A stretch of 64,000 bases of DNA from Streptomyces sp. XY006 (GTDB taxonomy: Bacteria; Actinomycetota; Actinomycetes; Streptomycetales; Streptomycetaceae): assembly GCF_002237655.1 (NCBI RefSeq), contig NZ_NOKT01000029.1:45333-109332 (forward strand). The letters run 5' to 3'. Position numbers and translations under genes: made by a program. The number at the start of each line of letters is the position of its first letter. The stretch's first letter is position 1. The notes below the pieces were generated by a model, which saw only the letters and a list, made by a program, of their open reading frames with translations, did not search any database and was not told the DNA's origin. This document shows positions 52,169 through 60,222 of this stretch, in pieces.

Positions 52169-53479
52169 ATGACGACGAACACGAACGACGGTCACCCTCC
52201 GGCCCGCGCCTCGTTCTTGCGGGCGGCGCCCCTACCTGACCCCCCGGGGGCACCGGACAGCTGGCCGGACCGTGGCTCGCGTCTGCGGGACCAGGGGCAG
52301 GCGCTGGCTGTGCTGATCCGCGAGGACCTCGCCCGCTCGCGTGCCCTCGTCTTCCTCCTGTGCGCGGGAGCGGTGACTCTTGTCGCCGGACTGGTCCCCG
52401 CGATGGTGATCGACGCCGCGGAATCCGAGGCGAACGACTCCACCGACGTCGCCGTGACCGTCGTCCTCGGCGTCGTGCTTCTGGCCGTCGTGGCCGTTCC
52501 GGCGCTGATCGTCCTTGGTGCCCTGCGCAAGCGGTCGACCAAGCGCTTCGAGTTGCTGCGGCAGTGGGCTGCGGTGGATCGTGGACCCGACTCGGACTTC
52601 CCCGCCCGCTATGGAGCGGAGGGGTATCCGCACGGCCGCTTCTTCTACGCGGCTCTTGCGCTCGTCCTGTCGCTCATCCTGGCCACCGTCGTCCTCGCCG
52701 ACATGTCCGACCCCTCTGTGCTCGGGTTGCTGCCCTGTCTGGTCGTCGCAGGTCTCTTCGCCTGGAGCACGATCAGCAAGTACGCCGGACGCTACGGCTG
52801 GTCCGAACGGGAGCGGGTAGTCAGGGCACGGGCGCGCCGGAGAGAGCTGCATCGCACCCGGCTGGCGCAGACGGCGTCGACCGGCGCCCTATCGGCGACG
52901 ACCTCCCTGTCCGGCTTCCAGATCCATCCGGCTCTGCTCTACACGGCCCTCTTTGCCCCGGCTGCTCTCGTCACCGTGGTCTTCGCCGTCGCCCGCCCTC
53001 ACGACGCCGCTGGTCTGGCCGTGGCCGGTCTGCTGGCGTTGCTGGTCATTGTGCTGGGCTTGCCCAAGGTCGTACGCATGCGCCGCCGGGAGCGGGCCGA
53101 ACTCGACAGCACCGCGCGTTCCCTCGCCTCGGCCTTTTCCGGCGGAGCGGCGTCGCACCCGGTGCGCTTCGGTCTGGGCGAGCCGGACGGCGGGCCCGCC
53201 GGGACCGTCTCCGCCGCTTGGGACCAGGGCCCCTCGCGGACCGGGGTGCTGGCGGTCGAGGCAGGCGATCTGCGCGCCCGCGGGGCGGACGGGGCCGTCC
53301 TCAATCTTCCGCTCGCCGAAGTAGAGGGCGCGGTCCTGATGGGCAGTGGGGTGGCCTGGCTTCCGCCCTCAGTGGACGTGCTGCTCCGGTCGGGAGAGGC
53401 GATCGAATTCCGATCTCCCGATGCCAGGGCCATCGCTGACGCGCTTTCCGCGGCCGGCGTCCCCGTGACGACCGGCTGA
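52169..53479 (+). CDS. Multi-pass membrane protein, operon 2
   Basis: A 436-residue protein with about six helices in pairs (ALVFLLCAGAVTLVAGLVPA; VVLGVVLLAVVAVPALIVLG; LALVLSLILATVVLADM; LGLLPCLVVAGLFAWSTI; LLYTALFAPAALVTVVFAVA; AGLLALLVIVLGLP) and a soluble C-terminal domain from about residue 330. It occupies the operon position of the smaller 48046 protein, though the two are not obviously related. It follows the partner gene by 21 nt. Function unknown. Confidence 0.68.
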   Translation: MTTNTNDGHPPARASFLRAAPLPDPPGAPDSWPDRGSRLRDQGQALAVLIREDLARSRALVFLLCAGAVTLVAGLVPAMVIDAAESEANDSTDVAVTVVLGVVLLAVVAVPALIVLGALRKRSTKRFELLRQWAAVDRGPDSDFPARYGAEGYPHGRFFYAALALVLSLILATVVLADMSDPSVLGLLPCLVVAGLFAWSTISKYAGRYGWSERERVVRARARRRELHRTRLAQTASTGALSATTSLSGFQIHPALLYTALFAPAALVTVVFAVARPHDAAGLAVAGLLALLVIVLGLPKVVRMRRRERAELDSTARSLASAFSGGAASHPVRFGLGEPDGGPAGTVSAAWDQGPSRTGVLAVEAGDLRARGADGAVLNLPLAEVEGAVLMGSGVAWLPPSVDVLLRSGEAIEFRSPDARAIADALSAAGVPVTTG

Positions 53480-53481
53480 CG

Positions 53482-53509
53482 GCATGCCGCAGGGCCGTGC
53501 GGTGCATGC
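53482..53509. terminator. Possible stem-loop between convergent genes
   Basis: GCATGCCGCA pairs with TGCGGTGCATGC, with a two-base bulge, around a 6-nt loop just after the 53479 stop. There is no T-run. Confidence 0.4.
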
Positions 53510-53529
53510 GGTGACGCTCCTGTGGGCGC

Positions 53530-54123
53530 TCAACGCCGACGCACCGCCCGGCTCTTGCCCTTGCCCTCCTTGCGCAACCTCCGCGCCCTCTCCCGCGCCT
53601 GGGCCGCCCGCTCCTCCGCCCGCCCTCTCGTCCAGCGGTACAGGCACCATCCCGCCGCGCCGGCGGTGAGCGCGTAAGCCAAGAAGGCCGTGCCCGTCCC
53701 GGGAACATAGGCGCAGCCGGCGGAGCGGCAGTTGCGGCTGGGCAGGCCGCTCAGGAGGTACAGGAACGGGCAGAAGGCTGCCGCCCAGCAGATCGCCGTG
53801 CGGGCGTGCCGCCAAGCCCGCCCGAAGCGAGTCGCATGTCCGGGCGCGGACAGTGACGCGGAGCCGCGCACTCCCACGGCACCCACGACGGTGAGCGCTC
53901 CGAGGGCCCCACCGGCCACCCAGGAACCCCCGGGAAGATAGTCCGCCAGCTGCGGAAGCGTCTCCCGTGCAAGGCTTTTCGACAGGCCGAACACCAGAAG
54001 GATCACCGCGAGGACGGCCCCCAGGAAGGCGACCCCGCCGGCTATCCCGAGGCCGTCCCGCATCCGAAAGCGGACGTCGGCTTCGTCCTGCTTGCCGCTC
54101 CGCGTCCCGGTGGCACGCTTCAC
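53530..54123 (-). CDS. Four-helix membrane protein next to the type VII genes
   Basis: A ~197-residue membrane protein with helices near GLGIAGGVAFLGAVLAVILL, GSWVAGGALGALTVVGAVGV, ICWAAAFCPFLYLLSGL and GTAFLAYALTAGAAGWCLYR, and a strongly basic C-terminus. Four Cys lie in or near the third helix and following loop. The GTG at 54123 is proposed; the frame extends to a GTG at 54210 without a clear ribosome site at either. It lies downstream of the WXG100 gene on the same strand and may be a secretion-system accessory. Confidence 0.58.
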   Translation of the reverse strand: MKRATGTRSGKQDEADVRFRMRDGLGIAGGVAFLGAVLAVILLVFGLSKSLARETLPQLADYLPGGSWVAGGALGALTVVGAVGVRGSASLSAPGHATRFGRAWRHARTAICWAAAFCPFLYLLSGLPSRNCRSAGCAYVPGTGTAFLAYALTAGAAGWCLYRWTRGRAEERAAQARERARRLRKEGKGKSRAVRRR

Positions 54124-54225
54124 CAAGGTCCCCGCCCCCTCGCTCGCGCATACGAACGCTCCGCGCACGACGGTGCGGCGAGGTGCCCCGCACCCCGCCG
54201 CACCGCCCACGACACCGGAAGTCGC

Positions 54226-54525
54226 CTACTTGCGAGCCTGCTTCGCCAGTTCCTCGTCGATCTGCTCGAACTTGTCCGCCGCCATGGTCAGGTAGTCGCC
54301 CATGCCGTCCAGACCGTCCAGCGTCGTCTTCGTGCCCTGCACGAACTCGTCGAAGTTCTCGTCGAACGCCTTCGACGAGCTCTTCGTGACATAACCGGAC
54401 TGCACGAGGTTGTTGATGTACTTGCGGAGGCCCTCGAGCTTCTCCTGGAGCTTTTCCTTCTCCTTCACGACATGCTTGGCAGCTTCCCGCATGTCCTGAT
54501 ATGTGATGTCAAGGTCCTTGGCCAT
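54226..54525 (-). CDS. WXG100 family protein next to the EssC-like ATPase
   Basis: A 99-residue helical hairpin. MAKDLDITYQDMREAAKHVV opens helix 1, the turn lies around NLVQSGYVTKSSSKAFDENF, and helix 2 ends FEQIDEELAKQARK. It lacks a Trp at the turn but keeps size and pattern. The ATG at 54525 follows AGAGGGAGC. It is divergent from the large ATPase gene with 361 nt between, so it is the most likely core substrate of that ATPase. Confidence 0.85.
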   Translation of the reverse strand: MAKDLDITYQDMREAAKHVVKEKEKLQEKLEGLRKYINNLVQSGYVTKSSSKAFDENFDEFVQGTKTTLDGLDGMGDYLTMAADKFEQIDEELAKQARK

Positions 54526-54886
54526 GAAGCCGCTCCCTCTCACAACGCCGCAGGGCCAACCCCCGTGGCTCCCTGTGTGCGGACTCGTCGGCCCGTAAGC
54601 CGAGTTGCCGATCGCACGTGGCAACCGGTGTGATCGTCCGCTCTTGCGCCTGCAGCTTACGGGTGTGGCCTGTGGTGCCACATCCTCGGCTTGTGAACGG
54701 GGCGTCGTGAAAGCGTGCACGACATTGCCATTGGGAACATCACCGCACCTCCCCATTGCCCCGCCACCGCACCGAACGGATATCGTCCTTACGGCTGTGA
54801 CCCCGGTGACGACACGTGACTGGAGCGGGCGCAGCAATGGACACCACAGCGGCCACACCGGCCCAGTGGCACGGGGAGGACAAGTC
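54526..54886. other. Divergent control region between WXG100 and ATPase genes
   Basis: No large gene. A short plus-strand frame (54837-54896, 19 codons, MDTTAATPAQWHGEDKSCA) starts with ATG and ends just inside the ATPase gene. It could be a leader peptide coupling translation. No promoter consensus was recognised with confidence. Confidence 0.45.
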
Positions 54887-57800
54887 GTGCGCCTGACTCT
54901 GACCGTCGTCGACCCGTACGGCGGTGGCACCGCCGACGTCGTGCTCGATGCGGATCCTGAGTCCACCGTGGGGGACATCGCCCAGGAGCTCGCCAAGCAG
55001 GTGGGGCACAGCGGGGCGCAGGTCATCCCGCTCGGACAGCACCGGCACGCGCCGGCCAACAACGCGCCCCTCGTGTACGTGGACGGATACGCCGTCGATC
55101 CCGCCGCCACCGTCGTCGGCTCGCCCCTGCGCGAGGGCGCCGTCGTCAGCCTCCAGGATCCCTCCGGGTGTCTGCCGGGTGAGCCCACCGGGCTCGTCGA
55201 GTTGCGGGTCGTCGGCGGTCCGGCCGCCGGGTTCGTGCACCGGCTCGGGGTCGGGCGGTACGACATCGGCAGCGGGGCGGCGGCGTACGTCCGGATCGAG
55301 GATCCCGAGGTCGACGCCCGGGCCCTGACCCTCTCCGTCGCCACCGACGGCACCTGCCGGGTCGCCGTCCACACGGACCGGGAGCACGTCACCCTCGACG
55401 GCACTCCCCTCGCCGGAGACGACAAGGAGGAGTCCGGCGGCGACAAGGGCCGCAAGCGGAAGGGCAAGAAGGGCGAGCAGGAACAGGACGCCGACGACGG
55501 ACCCGTCGAGTGGCCCCTCGGCGCGCAGATCGGGGTCGGGAACACCCTGCTCGAACTCACCCGGTACACGCCCCCGAACGCCGCCCTGAAGTGGTCCGAC
55601 GACGGCATCGGGCTGGACTACAACCGGCCCCCGCGGCTGCGTCCGCCCGAGCGGCAGACCAACTTCCGGCTGCCCTCGGCGCCCCGCGAGTACGAGGCCC
55701 GGCCGCTGCCGTGGCTGATGGCGCTGACGCCGCTGGTCGGTGCCGTCGTCTCGGTGATGATCTTCCAGCGCTGGTACTACCTGATCATGGCCGCACTGAG
55801 CCCGGTCCTGCTCTTCGCGAACTACTACAACGACAAGAAGCACGGGCGTAAGTCGCACGCCAAGCAGGTCAAGGAGTACGAGGAGCAGAAGGAGCGGATC
55901 GAGAAGGACGCCCAGGACGCCCTCGTCGCGGAGCGGAACGACCGGCGGCACGCCATACCCGACCCGGCGACCGTGCTGGCCGTCGGGACCGGGCCCCGCA
56001 CCCGGCTCTGGGAGCGGCGGCGTACCGACCGGGACCACCTCCTGCTGCGGGTGGGGACGGGGCAGTTGCCCTCCGAGGTCGTGCTGGACGATCCCGAGCA
56101 GGACGACCACCGCCGTCAGGTGACCTGGAAGATCGAGGACGCCCCGGTCGCGCTGCACCTGCGCACTCTCGGGGTGGTCGGCATGGCCGGGCCCGGTGAC
56201 TCCGCCCGGGCGCTGGGGCGTTGGGCCGTCGCGCAGGCGGCGGCGCTGCACAGCCCGATGGACGTGCAGTTCTACGTGCTGAGCGAGAACGCCGCGCGGG
56301 AGTCCTGGGACTGGGTGCGCTGGCTGCCGCACGCCCGCCCCTCCGGCGGGCAGGACGTCAACGCGCTGATCGGGACCGACGCCGAGACCGTCGGCGCCCG
56401 GATCGGTGAGCTGACGCAGATCCTCGACGCCCGCAAGAAGGCCGCCGAGCAGAACAGGTCGCAGGGCTCGACGTTCAGCGACCCGGACATCGTGGTGGTG
56501 TGGGACGGCTCGCGCCGGCTGCGGTCCCTGCCCGGCGTCGTACGGCTGCTGCGCGAGGGCCCGTCGGTGTCCATGTTCGCCATCTGCCTGGACGCCGAGG
56601 AGCGGTTCCTGCCCGGCGAGTGCCAGGCGTACGTCGTCGCCGAGCCGAAGGCCGAGGAGTCCGAGCCGGACCGACAGCTCCAGCAGCACGGACAGCAGCA
56701 GGCATCGCAGCAGGCGCAGCCGGTGGCCGGGGGTTTCCCCTCCTTCCAGGCCTGGCACACCAGCGCCCCGCAGCCCGAACAGGCGGGCCGCGTCGAGAAG
56801 TTGCGGCTGCGCGTGGAGGAGGCCGGTGCCGAGCGGCTGAAGGACGTACGGCCCGACTTCGTCTCCCCGGCCTGGTGTCTGCGGCTGGCGCGGTCGCTGT
56901 CGCCGCTGCGGGACATCAGCGGCGAGACCGAGGACTCGGCGCTGCCGGCCTCCAGCCGGCTGCTGGACGTGCTGCAGCTGGAGCCGCCGACCAGTGACGC
57001 GATCGTCGCCCGCTGGCGGATGGGCGGTCAGTCGACGCTGGCCGTGATCGGTGAGTCGTACGACGGGCCGTTCGGGATCGACATCCGCAAGGACGGGCCG
57101 CACGGTCTGATCGCCGGTACGACCGGTTCGGGCAAGTCGGAGCTGCTGCAGACCATCGTGGCGGCGCTGGCGGTGGCGAACACGCCCGAGAACATGACGT
57201 TCGTGCTGGTCGACTACAAGGGTGGCGCGGCCTTCAAGGACTGTGTCCATCTGCCGCACACCGTCGGCATGGTGACCGACCTCGACGCCCATCTCGTGGA
57301 GCGCGCGCTGGAGTCGCTCGGGGCCGAGCTGCACCGGCGCGAGCACATCCTGGCCGCCGCTGACGCCAAGGACATCGAGGACTACCAGGATCTGGTGCGC
57401 CGCGACCCCTCGCACCGGCCCGTACCCCGACTGCTCATCGTCATCGACGAGTTCGCCTCGATGGTGCGCGATCTGCCCGACTTCGTGACCGGGCTGGTGA
57501 ACATCGCCCAGCGAGGGCGGTCCCTCGGCATCCACCTGCTGCTGGCGACCCAGCGGCCGTCCGGTGTGGTCTCCCCCGAGATCCGCGCCAACACCAACCT
57601 GCGGATCGCGCTGCGCGTGACGGACGGCGGCGAGTCGACCGACGTCATCGACTCGCCCGAGGCCGGGCACATCTCCAAGAGCACCCCGGGCCGCGCGTAC
57701 GCCCGTCTCGGGCACGCCTCCCTGGTCCCCTTCCAGTCGGGACGCGTCGGCGGACGGCGCCCGGGTGCGGCCGACCCGGCCGTGCTGATGCCCTGGGTGG

Positions 57801-59548
57801 GTCCGCTGGCCTGGGAGGACCTCGGCAGGGCGGCGCTGGCCAAGCCGAAGGCGGAGGCGCGGGAGGACGAGGAGATCACCGACCTGAAGGTCCTCGTCGA
57901 CACGATCCGGGACGCCAACCGCTCCCTCGGCATCCCGCCCCAGCACAGCCCGTGGCTGCCCGCCCTGGACGAGACGCTGCTGCTGGACGAGATCGAGCCG
58001 CCCGCGTTCGCCGGCGGCCCCGGCAAGCTGGCGCCCGCCCCGTACGGCGTCGAGGACCTGCCGGCGAGCCAGTCGCGCCGCCCGGTCGTGGTGGACTTCT
58101 CCTCCTTCGGGCATCTGATGATCGGCGGTGCCCCGCGCAGCGGCCGCTCCCAGGTGCTGCGCACCCTGGCCGGCTCGATCGCCCGCACCCACTCCGTCGC
58201 CGACGTGCACCTGTACGGCATCGACTGCGGCAACGGCGCGCTCAACGCCCTGACCCGGCTGCCGCACTGCGGCGCGGTGGTCGGGCGCAACCAGACCGAG
58301 CGGGTGGTACGGCTGGTCAACCGGCTCAAGGGCGAACTGGGCCGCCGCCAGGACCTGCTGGCGGACAAGGGCTTCGCGGACATCGGCGAACAGCGGGCGG
58401 CGGTGTCGGAGGACGAGCGGCTGCCGCACATCGTGGTGCTGCTGGACCGCTGGGAGGGCTGGGTGCCCACGCTGGGCGAGATCGACCACGGCTCGCTCAC
58501 CGACGAGTTGCAGACGATGATGCGCGAGGGCGCGAGCGTCGGCATCCACCTGGTGCTCACCGGTGACCGGACGCTGCTGGTGGGCCGGATCGCCACGCTC
58601 ACCGAGGACAAGTACGGCCTGCGCCTGGCGGACCGCAGCGACTTCTCCTCGCTCGGGATCCCGGTGCGCAAGGTGCCGGAGGAGATCCCGCCGGGCCGTG
58701 CCTTCCGCAACGAGTCCGGTACGGAGACGCAGTTCGCGCTGCTCGCCGAGGACACCAGCGGCCAGGGCCAGGCAGCGGCGCTGGCGGCGATCGGCGAGGC
58801 GGCCGCCGCGCGCGACGCGGACGTGCCGCGCGCACGGCGCCCGTTCCGCGTGGACAGCCTGCCCAGCCGGATCTCCTTCCCGGAGGCGTGGGAACTGCGC
58901 GACCCGGACGCGTCCCGTTCGCGGCTGTACGGTCTGGCCGGCATCGGCGGTGACGAGATCGTCGGCTTCGGGCCCGATCTCGCCCAGGGCGTACCGGCGT
59001 TCGTCATCGCGGGTCCGGCCAAGTCGGGCCGCTCGACGGTGCTGCTGAACTTCGCGCACTCGTTCCTGGCCCAGGGCACGCGGCTGGTGATCGCGGCGCC
59101 GCGCCAGTCGCCGCTGCGCGGACTCGACGGTACGGACGGCGTGCTGAAGGTCTTCACCGGCGACGACATCGACGAGGACGACTTCGAGGAGCTGATCGAC
59201 CAGGCGTCCCTGGAGGAGCCGATCGCGGTGCTCGTCGACGACGGCGAGATCCTGGAGGACTGCGACGCCGAGAGCCAGCTGAAGAAGCTGGTCTCACGGG
59301 GCGCCGAGCGGGGCCTCGCCCTGGTCATCGCCGGTGACGAGGAGGACGTGTGCAGCGGCTTCTCGGGCTGGCAGGTCGACGCGAAGAAGGCCCGCCGCGG
59401 CATCCTGCTCTCCCCGCAGGAGTCCTCCAGCGGCGACCTCATCGGCGTCCGCCTCTCGCGCAGCATGGTGGGCGGCCAGGTCGCCCCGGGCAAGGGCATG
59501 CTGCACCTCGGCGACGGCGAGCTGCGCACGGTCGTCGTCCCGGGGTGA
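54887..59548 (+). CDS. EssC/EccC-like FtsK-SpoIIIE ATPase of a type VII secretion system
   Basis: A 1553-residue membrane ATPase. Residues 1-~85 resemble a ubiquitin-like (YukD-type) domain (VRLTLTVVDPYGGGTADVVL). About 100-180 look FHA-like (LVELRVVGGPAAGFVHRLGV). A Lys/Glu-rich insert follows, then two membrane helices (about 273-312: PLPWLMALTPLVGAVVSVMI). The first FtsK domain has Walker A GTTGSGKS (~744-751) and Walker B LLIVIDEF (~848). The second (GAPRSGRS, ~1080) and third (GPAKSGRS, ~1376) keep Lys-less, degenerate P-loops. This order fits Firmicute EssC more than mycobacterial EccC. The GTG at 54887 follows GGGGAGGA. Confidence 0.9.
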   Translation: MRLTLTVVDPYGGGTADVVLDADPESTVGDIAQELAKQVGHSGAQVIPLGQHRHAPANNAPLVYVDGYAVDPAATVVGSPLREGAVVSLQDPSGCLPGEPTGLVELRVVGGPAAGFVHRLGVGRYDIGSGAAAYVRIEDPEVDARALTLSVATDGTCRVAVHTDREHVTLDGTPLAGDDKEESGGDKGRKRKGKKGEQEQDADDGPVEWPLGAQIGVGNTLLELTRYTPPNAALKWSDDGIGLDYNRPPRLRPPERQTNFRLPSAPREYEARPLPWLMALTPLVGAVVSVMIFQRWYYLIMAALSPVLLFANYYNDKKHGRKSHAKQVKEYEEQKERIEKDAQDALVAERNDRRHAIPDPATVLAVGTGPRTRLWERRRTDRDHLLLRVGTGQLPSEVVLDDPEQDDHRRQVTWKIEDAPVALHLRTLGVVGMAGPGDSARALGRWAVAQAAALHSPMDVQFYVLSENAARESWDWVRWLPHARPSGGQDVNALIGTDAETVGARIGELTQILDARKKAAEQNRSQGSTFSDPDIVVVWDGSRRLRSLPGVVRLLREGPSVSMFAICLDAEERFLPGECQAYVVAEPKAEESEPDRQLQQHGQQQASQQAQPVAGGFPSFQAWHTSAPQPEQAGRVEKLRLRVEEAGAERLKDVRPDFVSPAWCLRLARSLSPLRDISGETEDSALPASSRLLDVLQLEPPTSDAIVARWRMGGQSTLAVIGESYDGPFGIDIRKDGPHGLIAGTTGSGKSELLQTIVAALAVANTPENMTFVLVDYKGGAAFKDCVHLPHTVGMVTDLDAHLVERALESLGAELHRREHILAAADAKDIEDYQDLVRRDPSHRPVPRLLIVIDEFASMVRDLPDFVTGLVNIAQRGRSLGIHLLLATQRPSGVVSPEIRANTNLRIALRVTDGGESTDVIDSPEAGHISKSTPGRAYARLGHASLVPFQSGRVGGRRPGAADPAVLMPWVGPLAWEDLGRAALAKPKAEAREDEEITDLKVLVDTIRDANRSLGIPPQHSPWLPALDETLLLDEIEPPAFAGGPGKLAPAPYGVEDLPASQSRRPVVVDFSSFGHLMIGGAPRSGRSQVLRTLAGSIARTHSVADVHLYGIDCGNGALNALTRLPHCGAVVGRNQTERVVRLVNRLKGELGRRQDLLADKGFADIGEQRAAVSEDERLPHIVVLLDRWEGWVPTLGEIDHGSLTDELQTMMREGASVGIHLVLTGDRTLLVGRIATLTEDKYGLRLADRSDFSSLGIPVRKVPEEIPPGRAFRNESGTETQFALLAEDTSGQGQAAALAAIGEAAAARDADVPRARRPFRVDSLPSRISFPEAWELRDPDASRSRLYGLAGIGGDEIVGFGPDLAQGVPAFVIAGPAKSGRSTVLLNFAHSFLAQGTRLVIAAPRQSPLRGLDGTDGVLKVFTGDDIDEDDFEELIDQASLEEPIAVLVDDGEILEDCDAESQLKKLVSRGAERGLALVIAGDEEDVCSGFSGWQVDAKKARRGILLSPQESSSGDLIGVRLSRSMVGGQVAPGKGMLHLGDGELRTVVVPG

Positions 59549-59552
59549 GGCG

Positions 59553-60222
59553 TTGAGCGGCGGTTCGGCGAAGCCGAAACGGAGGAAGGCGGCGGGATCG
59601 GCGCTGCGCTACGACCACCGCCCCGGGTGGTCACACGCCGACGCGGTGGAGAAGCGGGACCGGGGCTGTGCCTGGGGCTGCTTGGTGGTCCCCGGCGCCC
59701 TTCCTGCTGCTGCTGACGCCGCTGCTCCTCTTCGAGTGGTACTGGGGTCACGAGCTGTGGGGCGGTCTCGCTCCCGCCTGGCCGGGCGGTGCGTACGCCT
59801 TCGCCGGCACGGTCGGTGCGCTGATCCCGCTCGTCTTCCTCGCCTGGGCGGCGCCGCTGACCCGGATGGACTGGAAGAAGAGCAAGCCGCGGTCGCTGGC
59901 CTGGGCGACCGCCTCGCTGCCCGGGCTGGTCGCGGGCTACCTGATCGCGGGGGCGATCAGCGCGACCGCACGGCCGAAACGGCGCCGGGACTGGGACGGT
60001 GACTGCTACCGCGAGGGCGGTCCCTGCTGGGTGCATGTGCACTACCCGTGGCTGTGGGCCGTGGGCCTGGCTGCCTGTCTGGCGGTGATCGCGTTGCTCG
60101 TCGGCCTGTTCGCCCGGCACGTGCGCCGGTCGTCCGCTACCGCACCTTCGACAGCCGGGCCTGCGGACGACCCGACTCCGCGCTCTCCGAGCGGTACTGG
60201 AGATCGTCGCCCGTCGGTGTGA
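59553..60222 (+). pseudogene. Membrane protein gene with an apparent +1 frameshift, downstream of the ATPase
   Basis: From a TTG 4 nt after the ATPase stop, one frame reads LSGGSAKPKRRKAAGSALRY and continues to WGCLVVPGA. At a CCC run (59698-59700) coding shifts to the next frame, which reads FLLLLTPLLLFEWYWGHELW and continues through four helices to a stop at 60222. Removing one C would give a single ~222-residue protein. An intact 184-residue version could start from a GTG at 59668, but it would lack the natural N-terminus. The last 86 nt overlap the opposite-strand kinase gene. It may be a sequencing error or true inactivation. Confidence 0.62.

Noticed and set aside
38600..54600. Genomic island with integrase or transposase
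   Set aside because: The block looks less GC-rich and is recombined, but I found no integrase, transposase, attachment-site tRNA or direct-repeat boundary.
54740..59059. Very long open frame (over 1400 codons) on the minus strand inside the ATPase gene
   Set aside because: High-GC genes leave the opposite strand open. The translation is Arg/Gly/His-rich without domains, while the plus-strand frame has clear FtsK motifs.
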